DNA of 64,000 bases from positions 18,580,387 through 18,644,386 of the forward strand of contig CM034392.1 of NCBI GenBank assembly GCA_019925095.2. The letters are read 5' to 3'. The position numbers and the translations under genes are program-made. This stretch comes from Dendrolimus kikuchii. Taxonomy: Eukaryota; Arthropoda; Insecta; Lepidoptera; Lasiocampidae. Shown here in pieces: positions 11,462 through 23,369 of the stretch. The notes beneath the pieces are model-generated. The model was not told the DNA's origin. It was given only the letters and a program-made list of their open reading frames with translations, and did no database searches. Every line of letters begins with the position of its first letter. Position 1 is the first letter of the stretch.

Positions 11462-11599
11462 CCAAGTAACTCTAGTAAATAATATAAAACACATGGTTTG
11501 GAACTTTTCTGTGTATTTTGCATAAGTTGTGAGTTGGTTCCGGTTTGCATAACTAAGTCCATAATGCTGCCTTGTACCATGTAGCATTTATTCCTAAGC

Positions 11600-13930
11600 T
11601 TGTTGCACTTTCGCTAATCTGGTGAGAGTCGACTCATGGTTCGATGACATAGGAAACAAAAACGATGTTTCCTAGATGGTGGTTTAGACTTCAAGGAAAT
11701 GCAACTGAACTGAGAACAAGTAACTCACCTGTACATATAAGATTACCTGACCATTTAAAATCGTAACTTATGAAAATGCCACATAACTCTTCGACCACTC
11801 ATGGAGCGGACAAAGTTCTTTTATAAAACATGTTTGACTGCAATCCTACTTGCTTTATAATAAATACAATTCTACGTATTTAGGCACCTATTCTAGCATA
11901 ATCGACACGAGTTGAAATGACGTGCACAGAAATATGTACCTATATACTTACAAAAATTTTATAATGTCTGTAGCCGTACAGCTTTTAAGTCTCTTACATT
12001 TGAGAATATTACCAATTTTTGAAGGATTATTATTTCAAGCGTCGATTTGGGTCGAATTGGTAAATATATGACACAAAGATGGTGATACACTATCAACATT
12101 ACATGAGTTTATAATAACATTTTGAATTATGTAATTGTTTTCCTGGTATAATAGTCCCTTACCTAATGTTCATCTCCAGCTGCTTTATGAACTAGACTTA
12201 ACTGCTCGGAGATAGCAGTGAAATAGTCTGGGAATAGTGACCCTGTTTTTTCGAGGTGAAATTCTATTTACGGACTGTCCAACGCGGGGGACCACGTTGG
12301 AGAAGTGTGGTACTTGTCATTCTACTAAGTCAGATATAACACGGCGCTTGAAACCGTGAAAACTTAGTTTTATTATGTCTATTAGTCGCAAAAACTTAAG
12401 AAAATACTAGGTCAGAATAACCAGACAAACTGGTCGTTGTTCCTCCGGGACACCAATTTGGGTTCTGCTACGCATGCTCCTCCAGCTCTGTCGTAAGGGA
12501 ATGGTGGACCTGCCAAATACCATCATAATTTGCTGTGATTGCTATCACTCACAGGGAAGCATTATATGATGTAAGTATCTGTTAACAGATCTACCGACGC
12601 CTTGGTCCGTAGGTTTTGTCCAACTAAAAGCTAGTAGATTTCTCCACTGAGTAAAGAATTATCAATCATTAGTAGTTAGTCTCATAATCAATCTTTAGTA
12701 TAAATTTAATAAAAGTTGGTTTATATTTAAGTCCGTGAAGCGAGAACAAACGATCTTACTTGCACATTTATAATTCAGTACGTATTTGTTCATCAAGTTT
12801 ATATTTAATACATTAATCATATTGTAAAGAATGTTATCGATTTAAATCTAGTCATTAGAAGTCTTGAGTGTAACAATTTCAGTGCTCTACTTATAACGAA
12901 GGTTGCTAGATTAATTTAAACTTCCTTTAAATTAACAGAAACATAATGAAATTCAGTTTCTTGTTTGCATTAATTCTTATTTTGATTTGTTTATCCGCGT
13001 ATTAAAGATACGTAGTGGTACTATTATATAGAGATGGCATAGATAAAAAAAATAGCTTCGAAAGAGCAGCCTTATAAACATTCTGCCTTGCTCTGCGTAT
13101 GGGATTTCGATTTGTTGCATCCTTGGCAGGTTAAGTCTTGAATAATTGAAATCAAAACAATTTTCACATTATATGATACACAATACAAGTTTCAGTTAAT
13201 TTAAAATTTAATTAAACGTTATTGATGTGTAGTGAGCAGTAGTATTTTCAGTAGTAAGTAAATGTAAGACACATGGTGCACTGTGATATTATCCGTCTAT
13301 ATCTGGCTTCTCTGTATATTTCTGTTCTCTACATAAAGATAGCACAGCAATTTAAAATTCCGTGCGTATAATTATGAAGTACAGTTGGTAGCCAAATAAT
13401 GTTTAGTTAATAAAGCAAGTCATGCTATAGACGTACGGTGTGTACGTTCAAATGTAGGTCATGATGTAACTTATGAATAGTCATGTAATATTCATAATCG
13501 CATTCTTAAAGTGCTACTTTGTGTGCATCAGGTAAAGGAAGTAGACAAAACAACAAGAGTACAACAACAATTTAATTATTATTATGAATAATTTCACAGC
13601 AGCACCTATAATTATTTAAGTTTCTTGAGCAATGCATCATCTACTAACTTACATAATGGATATTAATGACCGCACAAAATTTTGTGGTTGGTAAGCAAGT
13701 AGGCAGGCGATGGGCGTTGCGGTGTAGAACAACTAGGACTTCCAACATGCGTCCGTTTTTGTAAAGTCAAAATTCGTATCTCGCGGATATTACACCATTT
13801 TAGAGTTATTCAGCAGTTTTGAAGAAAACAGAACACTACTATAATTATATAAGTAGGTAAGGCAATTTACAATACGAATATATGTAAGCGACGCAATGCA
13901 GTTCGTCTTTTTGAATGTTCATTGACAGCG
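11600..13930. other. intergenic stretch, no gene seen
   Basis: Only a short Penelope-type terminal fragment (12343-12412) and some GC-richer unassigned sequence around 12270-12620 are seen. No exon pattern is convincing. Confidence 0.5.
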
Positions 13931-13938
13931 GTTTTTTT

Positions 13939-14400
13939 TTACGATAAATAGGTTCGCGTTTGACCATGATCACGCCCGATGTCGGACGATGATGCGGTCG
14001 AAGGTGGAGCACGCCTACCTAAATCGTACCTATTCACATGAGACTGAAAGATACCCGGATTGTACTTTTCGGGAAATACAGGACTCTGGTAGTGCATTCC
14101 ATAACTCGCCGTATGTAGAGGGAATGTGGAGGCAAAACGTTTCGTTCGGACTGGTAGCGTTTCAACTGTGAAACGATGGCGTAGACTAGAGCGCTTTGTG
14201 GTCCTAAGATGGAACGGTGTAGGGGGAATCAGGTCAAAGAGTTCAAACGCACACTCTCCGAAATGAATCCTATAAAAAACTGATAGACTAGCGACCCGGC
14301 GTTGATGCTCTAGGCTTTGAAGCCTTATATTGACAAACTGGTCGCTACCAATCAACGTCTTGGTTCTTCTCTCAATTGACTCTAGTGCATCAAGCTAGTA
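13939..14400 (-). pseudogene. non-LTR retrotransposon (jockey/R1-type) RT C-terminal remnant
   Basis: The minus strand encodes QSLEHQRRVASLSVFYRIHF, then GECAFELFDLIPPTPFHLRT and a basic tail ending NRYDLGRRAP. This is the usual end of jockey-like LINE polyproteins: a hydrophobic Y-x-FGEC segment followed by RT...R-rich residues. It is isolated, with no RT core nearby. Confidence 0.7.
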
Positions 14401-14753
14401 TTTAGCTGAGCCGTCCCACAAGATTTGCACAAGATTAGTGAATTTGCGAAAAACGACGAGGAGTTTGAGGCCTCGAAGAAAACCTCTGTTCGGGCTTCAA
14501 CTTGGCGGGCATTTCTGTTGCAACTATTGAACTATATAGGGTAAAAATTCTAAAGAAATTCAAGGTGGCAGAGCTTAAAAGTCATTTCAACGAAACCTGG
14601 TTTGAAGAAAATATGTTGGTGGCTTACGAAATATATAGTATTTTCGTTAAATATTTTTCAAGCTTCTGTAATGAAAAATAAAAAGCTTTAGACGTTCAAC
14701 GCCTTTACTGAACCTTTTATTCTATATGTGTAAAAGATATCCCATAAATATAT

Positions 14754-14884
14754 TGTTACGACCTAGGTGCCGAAATAGGCAAATTCACACCTATTTGTAC
14801 CTGTGTTATACGTGTTTATATAGTTCTAATAAACTCTATAATCATTCCAACGGCATTTTAATTCGAGTCCTGCAACTCGTAACA
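14754..14884. mobile_element. 131-bp TG..CA element (solo LTR/TRIM-like) with ATAT TSD
   Basis: The ends are tgttacga and tcgtaaca, an 8-bp perfect inverted repeat starting TG and ending CA. The 4-bp repeat atat flanks it at 14750-14753 and 14885-14888. An internal aataaa resembles an LTR poly(A) signal. A related longer copy is nested in a LINE at 16364-16599 in opposite orientation. Confidence 0.7.
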
Positions 14885-15005
14885 ATATCCTGATTTGGAA
14901 AGAGCCAGAATATTCATAGCGAATTTCCTGGAACATTTCGAATAGGTACCTATACTGTAGAAGGAATAAACAAAAAATAACCTATATTTTATATTCATAA
15001 ATATA

Positions 15006-15011
15006 TTTATT
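15006..15011 (-). terminator. poly(A) signal for the coiled-coil gene
   Basis: On the minus strand AATAAA lies about 155 bp after the stop codon at 15164. Confidence 0.45.
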
Positions 15012-15163
15012 AGCAAGAACTTATGGTTTTCACAAACAACAATTCTGACAAAAACAAATAAAATAGCTTTAAACATGTATTTTAATCTAGAAACTAAACT
15101 TTTTAAAACTTAACTTCAAAAGAAAAGACAAAGGCAAGATAAATAAAGAGGGAATAAATTAAA

Positions 15164-15502
15164 TTAAAACTGCACAAAATCCTTCATATCTAACAATTTT
15201 CTTTTCTTTGTAATATTAAACAGTCCCTTTTTATCGGGTACTTTTTCTGTTTTGGGTGGTTTATTGACGATCACTTGCAAATTGTTTTGCTTCGGTGGTC
15301 TATTCTGAGTGATGTTTGCCGGATTGGGTTTCCTGTATTCCGTAATAGAATCCATACCAATGGTAGAATTATCCGGATATGGATCCCGGTTAACAGAATA
15401 AGGACGTTCAACTTGGTTTTCGTAAGATGAAGGGTACACACTTTGAGCTAAATAATGCTTGAAATTACTCTGTTTCAGTTTCTCCTCCAATTCTTCGAGT
15501 CG
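15164..15502 (-). CDS. coiled-coil gene exon 6 (terminal)
   Basis: It has 112 codons plus stop after a strong acceptor, ttttgcag. It holds the end of the coiled coil (RLEELEEKLKQSNFKHYL) and the polar basic tail. Confidence 0.8.
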   Translation of the reverse strand, partial: RLEELEEKLKQSNFKHYLAQSVYPSSYENQVERPYSVNRDPYPDNSTIGMDSITEYRKPNPANITQNRPPKQNNLQVIVNKPPKTEKVPDKKGLFNITKKRKLLDMKDFVQF

Positions 15503-18500
15503 CTGCAAAAACAAAACGTTTTGTTCTAACTCAAGTGAAAGCTAGTTAATGTTTTATAATTACAATACACAGCGTCGGTCATTTTGCTAACAACAATACT
15601 GTGTAAATGACTATGACGAATTTTTATGTAAGTAAGGAATACAATACAAAAGATGTAAGAGGCGAACTAAAACAGAAAATAAATTTTTCAGTTCTATTTT
15701 TGTTTGTAGATCACACTTTTCGCTTTTATTTACATATAAACGTACACATAATTATATATGAGTCAATATTACATAATTATATAATAATCATCTGTATAAT
15801 GTTATACAATATGGCGGAGCAATTTGAATTTCGAGCGAAATTCCTATTTCGTTAAAATATGATCACGTATAGGAAATACGTGATCCTAGTTTCATCTATT
15901 TCTGAGATTAGTGAAACATAAATTATAAACTAGTGTTGCCTAGTTTGTTCGAACTAATTAATAATGAGGCAAGTAATGCGATTACGCCAGGCATTTAAGA
16001 AATGAGTTATTGTGTAATTTTTTTATGTAACTAAAGAATTCATACTCGTCTGTAGACGTCTATGTTTGCTTCGGTGCGTGCTGCTTGTTGCTCTAGTTGT
16101 TCTTGCAGTTGTGCCACGTGGGCTGCTCCTCTTTGAATTTTTTCTTCGTACTCTAACACCACCACATTAATCTAACGAATAAAATTATAATTGTTATTTA
16201 TAGTTAGGTTGATAATTGAGAGGAAGAAGACTAAGTTGGTATGGGCATATAATGAGGAGGGATAAAAGTCACGTGACGAAAAGAATGTTAAACTACAAGA
16301 TGGATGGGTACAGATGTAAAGGTAGACCAAAAAAAGATGAATGGATTGTGTGAAGGATGATATTGTTACGAGTGCGGGACTCGAATTAAATGCCGTTGGA
16401 ATTACTATAGAATTTATTAGAACTATACAAACACGTATGACACAGGTACAAATATAAATGGACGTAACCAGTACAAACAAACAAAATAGAATGTTTTTCT
16501 TCATTACAATTTTTAAACACAAAGTAAACATAAGAAGTCCAAATGCGGGAAAGGTTTATGGCAGGCAGATGTGCATTCACTTTTTGTTGGCATGTAACAA
16601 TATGATGATTTGTGGTGTGACAGAAGATGTGTATCAAAATAAAGGAGTGTGGAAGGAAAAGACATATTGTGCCGACCCCAATTAATTGGGATATGGTGAA
16701 AGAAAAAAGAGAGAGTTAGGTGCTATAATGTACACGTATGGGCGGTCTGACAGAAATTAGTTCGATAATGGTGCAGTCCACCAGCGAAGAAATTTGTTTT
16801 ATAAATATTGTTATACAGGAAGCCACAACAGCCATGTCCAAAAAAAGATTAGTTTATATGAAGGGGTACCCGTATTGAAATGTTAGTAAGAATAAAGAAG
16901 CTTTTGGAATCATACCATACAAATTACAATATTTTGCAATATTTTTTTGTTATAACAATGTATATGGTAATTTTTATGGTTTGCTCGGCACCGACTTCAA
17001 GATGTAGAAAATTTTATATTACTTTGTCTTTTAATAAACTAAATAACTTCTTAGTCAAAAATCTTTATTACCCTATTTTATACTTTTTAGTTTTTGAAGT
17101 CGGTTTTTTTTAACGAAGTTCTTTTTTGCTTCACGTATTAATATAATGATATCTCCAGCCAAAGCTGGATATGTAAAATGGGTACATAATAAATATTATT
17201 ATAACAAGGTAGGTATTACTATGTGTATGCACGGATCTGAAGTTAAAAAAAGCCCCGGATATTCCTTACACACGAAGCCGCTGAAGCTAATAAATAGTAT
17301 AATTTTGTTACATTCAGTTGTTGTGTAAGTGTTTGTTGAATAATAATAAATAAATACAATAGACTATTATATAGACTGACCCAAACTTCCGTTGACTAAG
17401 AATATTCACCTTGGCTTCTGAAATATATTTCTTGCACATATTTTGAAACTAGCTCAATCAATCATTCAAATCATCAATCATTCGGCCGCCATTTAATATA
17501 AGTTCATCAACTCACTGCACTTGCCAAAAATCCATTATTTCTTACATGTCTGTCTATTTAACACCACAATGTGGTGTTATGTCCACCACCACCACAATGT
17601 CCAAATCCGACGACACAAAATGGCGGCATCTTCCATGAACGAAAGAGAAATTGGGAGACAGAGATAGATATGATATTGAAACTCTTAATTTATTAAGAGA
17701 GTGTAAATTATACTTATATGAATTTCCCGAAATTACTCAGTGAAATCTACTCTGTTCCAGCTAGGGGGTAGAAAGTAAGATCTACTCTCTTCAGTTTGAA
17801 TAAACACTTGAACTCGTTTAATCCACCAGTATTAAGATATAGCCGACGTGATGACATCATATAATAATGGGTAATCTGTAGTCAAAGACAGTCCTTTTAT
17901 ATTTGTATATAGAACATTGCAATTTAACAGATTTCAATTGCAATTGCTCTGGTTTCATAATTGAACACGCGCCACCGATCAATGATGCTATGCCACCGAT
18001 AAATATGCTAGCTATAATTAAGTGTTATTAAAACAATGAATACTTACTAGTTAATCCAGTTTATTTTTGTGAATATTTCTAATGTGAAAATTTGTGTTAC
18101 GCTATACGCCACACGTTAATAAGTTTTGTACGTGTAATGCATATGGAAAATTATCTAGTTTATCATGGAAGGAGAGTTAAAAGGATAATAGCCCACTAAT
18201 ATGAAACTGGAAAGCTCCTAAACCTTGCATAATAAATAATTTAAGAAATCAAAAACCCGACGCAAGAAAGACAATATACAAGTAATACACTAAAAAGACC
18301 GAAATAAGATTGAAGACAGCAAAATTAAAATAAATTATAAACAAAGTAAACTCTATTTTAACAGATTATATATATTATCAGCTGAAAGCTTAACTTTATT
18401 TAAGCACTAAGTTTAATAGCAAGCGGGACCCAATTGCAAATTATAAACCGAAAGAAAATTAATGGGTTCCTCTCAATGACCTTATAATAATAAGCTCACT

Positions 18501-21500
18501 GGTTCCTCTTGCTACTAAACCAAATGTGGTATTTAACTTAATGAATTTACTTTGTTTATAGTTTATTTTAATTTTGTTTCCTATTATCAATCTTATTTCG
18601 GTCTTTTTAGTGCATTACTTTTATATTGTCTTTTTTGGAGTCGGTCTCTTATTCTTGGACTTCTTAGTCTCCTGGTACACTCTTATGGACAAAAACTTTT
18701 TAAACCAATTTTTTATTACTAATTAAATTCAAACATACCTATATATGTACCATATACATTTTTGTAAGACCCTTTTAATTTCCTTTATTTGGATACCCTA
18801 CTCGATAGGTTTGGGTAATTTTGTAATTAACATGTTTGACGCCAGAAATCCGATTTTTTTTCAAGCACCTATCTAAGGACACTTAAGTTTTTAAGACAAA
18901 TATAATTATACCTTAACTGTCGAAATCCATCAAGCTGTTTGGAAGATACGAGGTAAAAAAAAATTTACTAACATACAAGGTATGCGCGAGAAATATAACC
19001 CTTCCTTGACCAGTTGGGTAAAAATTATCTGCTTGGCAGTCAGCGCACAATGAAGGGTTCAACAGTAAGTTACAGTTTCACGTAAATGTCGTGATGGGTG
19101 TAACGCGTTATTTGTCATGCGGTATTGTTTTTAATTGTTAATGACGGTACATATTGAGAGATAATGTATGTATACACACTAATGTAGCTATGCCATAACG
19201 GCGTTATTTTAATAATGCCATAAATATGGCGCATTCAGCCACAGCCAATATCTATAACATTATCGCAGATGCGGCATCACCCTTACAATAAACCATAAAA
19301 TTATTTTTATATATAATACATATAATATGTCAGAATATGATTTTCTGAGTAGTAGATAGTTAGGACGTATTGTAGATTTGAACTATTTAATATGTAGTCA
19401 AAGTTTTGTTCTGTTGTGTTTTCTTATTCTATTTAACAATAATATACATATTTATAATCAGAAAAATTTGGTGCATAACTTATTTTGGACAAAAATGTTA
19501 GATAAGTCGTTTCTCCTCATGAAGGCAGTATTTTCAGAATTTCTGTGAAATATTATAATCATCGAAAAAAGTCAAACACAGGGATGAATTTAAAATTAAG
19601 AGATTCGTAATTAAGCAGGTTTAAGTAGGTACTACTTGCACACATTACGACCATGACAACAATCTTTAAATACATACATACAGGGCTTATTTTGTGGGGG
19701 CACGCGGGGGCACGCAGTGCCCTTAAAGGAAAATTCGAAAATATCGAAAAATTGCCATAAAAACTGAAAAAAAAGAAAACAAAATCAATTTGGTAATCCA
19801 AAAAAAATGTGGATATTTTAATAGGTCAAAATTATCAATCCAAATACAAAATCTAATCTATCTTTCCTGAACAAACACAGCGTCGCCTCATACGAAATGT
19901 GCGAAGCTCTTCTAAGTGAGCTTAGATTTGCAAAATCGTGATATAACCCTAATGAGTGCTAATCAGAAAATTGAAAATTCGGGGGGGGGGAGGTACAAAG
20001 AATATGGAATTAGCGTGCCCTCAAAAAGAAATGACAAAAAAAGGCCTGCATATACATACATACATATTTAATTTAAACTCCATAAACTAAACATAAGTGT
20101 ACGAAGTTTCGATCGTACTTACATCTTTGTTAATATTCTTGTTGCAAGATATTACTGAAATAAACACGATCTTAATTTTTTTTTTGGAATCGTTACAAAC
20201 CTTGTCCCTGCTTTCCACTTCCATTTCCTTTATCTTGCTCTTCAACTCTTCGATGGCACACGTGAATTGAGCTACCTTCGTGTCACATTCGAGTTGTTTT
20301 TGAGTAACTGGTGGATCGTTAAACACATATACTATTTTTAATATATATCTATAGTTTTACGAAAACTCAAAAATGAAATGTCAAGCCATGCGTCTTCTGC
20401 CAGGTATCGGTAGGAGGGGTAAAACCAAGAAATGCTGACTTAAAGCTTGTAGCAACGTTAACGTCCTTGAGGATTTCTCGGTACTGATTTTCGGGCGATA
20501 GCGGAGATTCCATAGATGCGGTCGTTTTTCAGGTGCATTTTTATTTTGTGGTGAATAAAATAAAGTAGTATTTAAAACCAATAAAACAAAATTATTTATC
20601 TTTCTTTTATAAAGAAGTAGATATATTTGAAGTGAAAGGAACTTCTTTAGAATCTTTCTGATTTAAAACTCGATGAAACAAAAAAGCGATACTAGAAATA
20701 GATAAACATAAATCTATAGAACTAACCTGAGAGAGAATGAGATAGAATACATTATATTTAATCGATTAACCACTATGCACATATTATCCGTGCAGGAACG
20801 GAGAAAGAATACAATTTCCTGCGGCCGGGCGGCCAGTCGTAAGAGGCGACAAAACAACCCAAAGCCAGGTGGTAGGGCATTTGCCCGACTGGATAGCTAC
20901 CACCCCTGGTCTAAAGTATGTCGCCATAACAACCTTGAGTTGTGTTCCGGCATTAGTGACCAGGTTCCAGTCTCCCTTAAGAGAGCAGCAGCGCATTTGT
21001 AGCAACTTTGGTGGTGCAAATGCCCATAGGCGATGGTAACCGCTTTCCATCAAGTGGGCCATCTGCCTGTCTGCTGAACTCATGCAATAAAAAAAAATAA
21101 AAAAATACAGATAGAGTTGGAAATGTTTTAAAGTTTTTCGTTAATACTTCAAATTTCGTGTTATAACGCTTAAATATATATTATAACGATATAATATATT
21201 AAATGTGACGTCATAAAATTTAGAATCCCTCCCACCACTTGTCACACTTTGTTTCACTTCTACTGCGTGTGTCTCCTCACACACACAAACTTTTTTCCTG
21301 TTTTGATAAAAATTGAAGGAGCAAAATGGTTTCATGTCAGTAATTTGGAGGTGATTTGTGGATTTTTTTTATTAAAATTAATATAGAAAACTTACAACAA
21401 AAAAAAACAAGTTACATCTCATATCGAGAAGTCTTATAATAATTTTTTTGATAAATTATGTTGGTCAACACCACCGAAAAGTGGTTTCGTTTGCACCCCA

Positions 21501-22734
21501 CTTTCGATCTTTTGCAGCAAGAGGAGCCTTAAACGTCGTTAGGATAACATGCGTATCAATAGTCTCATAAAGAGAGACGTCGAAGGCCGTGCGAAGTGGG
21601 GAAGAAAAATAGGAATAAGACCCTGAGCTCCTGGGGTGCGCAATGCAAGGCAACTGGGATAATAATGTACATACATACATAACTTCACGCCAGTTCCCTT
21701 GCGGGGTAGGCACGAACAACAGAGCGCCATTTAGGCTTATTCTTACACACCTCACTTGCTTGCACGCAACTCTTGTCATGCACGCTCGTCTGTTCTTAAG
21801 GCTCCTGACATGTATGTGGATAATAATGTAGCCTTACAATATTTATGGAAAAAATAATAGTACTTTTATGGCCGGTTCCTATATCTTCACTTCGTTCCTT
21901 CCTATTCATTCACTTGCCCTACCATTGCATCAATTGAATTTTGACATTACTTCTATGGAGCTTATGTCAAATTTTAACCGACAGTAAGGCTAAGGCACTA
22001 CTTAACAATAGAAGATTATGCTTAGCGCGGACCTAAATCATTCACTAAATTAGGGTAGTCAAATAAGAAAAAGAGGTCTGTCAATAAGGACAAAGAAATT
22101 ATCTACTAATAATAATATAGTTTAACTTTCTATTAGATATTTTTACTTACACTTCTTTTCATTTTCTAATGTTATGTCTTCAACATATTTTTCGTGATCA
22201 TTCCTGAGTTCCATTATATTTTTTTCATGCTTATGAATAATTGTTTCTTTTTCCTTATACATATAAAACAATACAAATGAAACCAGTAAAGAAAATAAAA
22301 ATTACTACCATTATACACCATGATTAATAGGTATTAATTACCCTTTGTAAGGCAGCTATTATATTATCCTTAGAAACAATTTCATCCTTAAATTTTTTAA
22401 CGTCTCTTTTGAGGTAAACAAGTTGTGATACTGTCTCTTGCAAGTTTGCGATCATTTCTCGCGATGTAATTAAATGGTAACGATGTGATTTTTCTAATTC
22501 CCGCGCTTCTTTTAACTCAGTATCAAGTTTTGTATTTAATTCTTTTAATTTTTTACATTCTTCCTTGTCTTTCAGAAATTCCTAATTACAACAATAAGTT
22601 AACAATATAACGAAGACTCAAAAAAAGTATTTAGAGTAAAAAAATCTTACTATTTTGCATTTAGTCAAACATTGTAATATATTTTGCAAGCGACTATCAA
22701 TTGGTGAGCTTCCGGCATCATCGGAAACTTCCAT
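15164..22734 (-). CDS. six-exon gene for a 340-residue coiled-coil protein
   Basis: Exons in transcript order are 22734-22651, 22581-22342, 22253-22151, 20331-20201, 16171-16046 and 15502-15164. They total 1023 nt (340 codons plus stop). Each boundary has AG/GT, and the phases close (0, 0, 1, 0, 0), which strongly supports the model. The start codon at 22734 precedes MEVSDDAGSSPIDSRLQNIL. Residues ~30-235 are nearly all charged heptad-like sequence (EECKKLKELNTKLDTELKEA; QLQEQLEQQAARTEANIDVY), predicting a long coiled coil. The last ~90 residues are polar, rich in Pro/Asn, and end in KKGLFNITKKRKLLDMKDF, a basic motif that could be a nuclear-localisation or binding site. There is no signal peptide or membrane segment. 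I do not recognise the family; a cytoskeletal, centrosomal or chromosomal scaffold is possible but not shown. The introns hold many TEs. Confidence 0.8.
16046..16171 (-). CDS. coiled-coil gene exon 5
   Basis: It has 42 codons, acceptor cgttag and donor gtatga. The sequence is Gln/Glu-rich (VAQLQEQLEQQAARTEANID). It lies just left of a LINE remnant inside intron 4. Confidence 0.75.
16200..16700 (+). pseudogene. RTE-type LINE 3' remnant, interrupted by a nested element
   Basis: The plus strand reads LRWYGHIMRRDKSHVTKRM, then GRPKKDEW, and after the insertion VWKEKTYCADPN followed by a stop. If 16364-16599 and one ATAT are removed, the two halves meet in the expected order for this LINE tail. 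A small frame shift is present around 16335. Confidence 0.7.
16364..16599. mobile_element. 236-bp TG..CA element nested in the LINE remnant
   Basis: It starts tgttacgagtgcgggactcg and ends catgtaaca, flanked by atat at 16360-16363 and 16600-16603. The first ~95 bp match the inverted complement of the element at 14754-14884; the rest is extra. Confidence 0.75.
16991..17103. mobile_element. small MITE with ccgacttcaa ends
   Basis: Ten-base inverted ends ccgacttcaa and ttgaagtcgg bound an AT-rich 113-bp segment, inside intron 4 of the coiled-coil gene. Confidence 0.6.
17330..18250. other. intron sequence without recognisable content
   Basis: Nothing beyond a short palindrome (aacaccacaatgtggtgtt, near 17561) and some ccaccaccacca sequence is seen. 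Confidence 0.4.
18257..18644. mobile_element. 388-bp foldback/MITE with long inverted ends
   Basis: The left arm includes aatacactaaaaagaccgaa, then ataagattga, and the right arm tcaatcttatttcggtcttt, then ttagtgcatta. A second arm pair is taaattataaacaaagtaaa with tttactttgtttatagttta. The ends share ccgac / gtcgg. There is no ORF. Confidence 0.75.
19681..20048. mobile_element. hAT-like MITE
   Basis: The ends cagggcttattttgt and aaaaaaaggcctg are imperfect inverted repeats starting CAG, and both are followed inward by gggcacgc / gcgtgccc. The flanks (catacata / catataca) are only roughly duplicated. It contains a run of nine G at 19981-19989. Confidence 0.55.
20201..20331 (-). CDS. coiled-coil gene exon 4
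   Basis: It begins after aaaaatag, completing the split Leu codon, and ends at gtttgt. It encodes YVFNDPPVTQKQLECDTKVA and onward. Confidence 0.7.
20785..21093 (-). mobile_element. dispersed repeat family A, copy 2 (minus)
   Basis: This is the reverse complement of the 10744 copy, from ccgtgcaggaacggagaaag to the tgcaataaaa end. It lies in intron 3 of the coiled-coil gene. Confidence 0.75.
21670..21817 (-). mobile_element. LINE 3' fragment, (ATGT)n-tailed family, copy 6
   Basis: The 13-bp TSD ggataataatgta lies at 21657-21669 and 21818-21830. At the truncated 5' end eight extra bases (atgtatgt) separate the LINE from the duplication. Confidence 0.85.
21869..21995. mobile_element. palindromic MITE, family P (copy 5)
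   Basis: It starts cggttcctatatcttcactt. The inner pair is tgaattttgacattac / ttatgtcaaattttaacc. The right end is incomplete. Confidence 0.55.
22151..22253 (-). CDS. coiled-coil gene exon 3
   Basis: It runs for 103 nt after the acceptor tataag and ends with one base of a split codon at a consensus gtaagt donor. It encodes EKETIIHKHEKNIMELRNDH and onward. Confidence 0.7.
22342..22581 (-). CDS. coiled-coil gene exon 2
   Basis: It has 80 codons, acceptor taattag and donor gtaatt. The charged helix includes KSHRYHLITSREMIANLQET. Confidence 0.75.
22651..22734 (-). CDS. coiled-coil gene exon 1
   Basis: It contains the ATG (22734-22732) and 28 codons, then gtaagatt. The Ser/Asp-rich N-terminus leads into an amphipathic start of the coiled coil. 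Confidence 0.75.
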
Positions 22735-22942
22735 ATCACTTATTTACAAAAACGGTAAAACTTTTGAAGTAACCGCCAAAGATACGTGTCTTTTTTAAAT
22801 ATTAAATAAATCATAAAAAATGCGCACAACATCTAATAATCGCTACACATTTGCGCAAGAAGATCTCACGTTACTTTCTCGCGAGAATGTACAGTGCTAT
22901 TAGAATAGAAAATGCAAATTAAAAAAGATAAAGCGACCAAAA

Positions 22943-22979
22943 GGCTGGCCCATATATACGTTTTATATATGGGCTAGCC
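22943..22979. repeat. hairpin upstream of the coiled-coil gene
   Basis: The arms ggctggcccatatata and tatatatgggctagcc pair with one mismatch, about 210 bp upstream of the start codon. Confidence 0.5.
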
Positions 22980-23369
22980 TGTATTTTGGGCAACACATAA
23001 GCGGTGCCATCCAACGTGGTAACGCGGGCAGCGTATTGGGAACGTTCCCAGCTGACGGTAATTTGGGGCCTATTTAGTATTTGAGTTTTTAAAGCTATGC
23101 GTTATAATATGTAATTTTAAATTTTATTTTTAAGATTTTTATTTTAATTTTGTTAAATTTAAATACAAAACAATATTAACAAAATTATCATATTAAAAAA
23201 AAGACGCATAAGGTCTACACCATCATCTGATACTGCCTTTTCGTACCTCAATTTACATACACCCTCCGATGTTGCCAACTCTGGAAACAAACATCTCTTC
23301 TACAGACGTTGGATAATATCGTGAGGGGTACTTTCATATCCATCATAAATTTAGAAATGGACGACCAAG

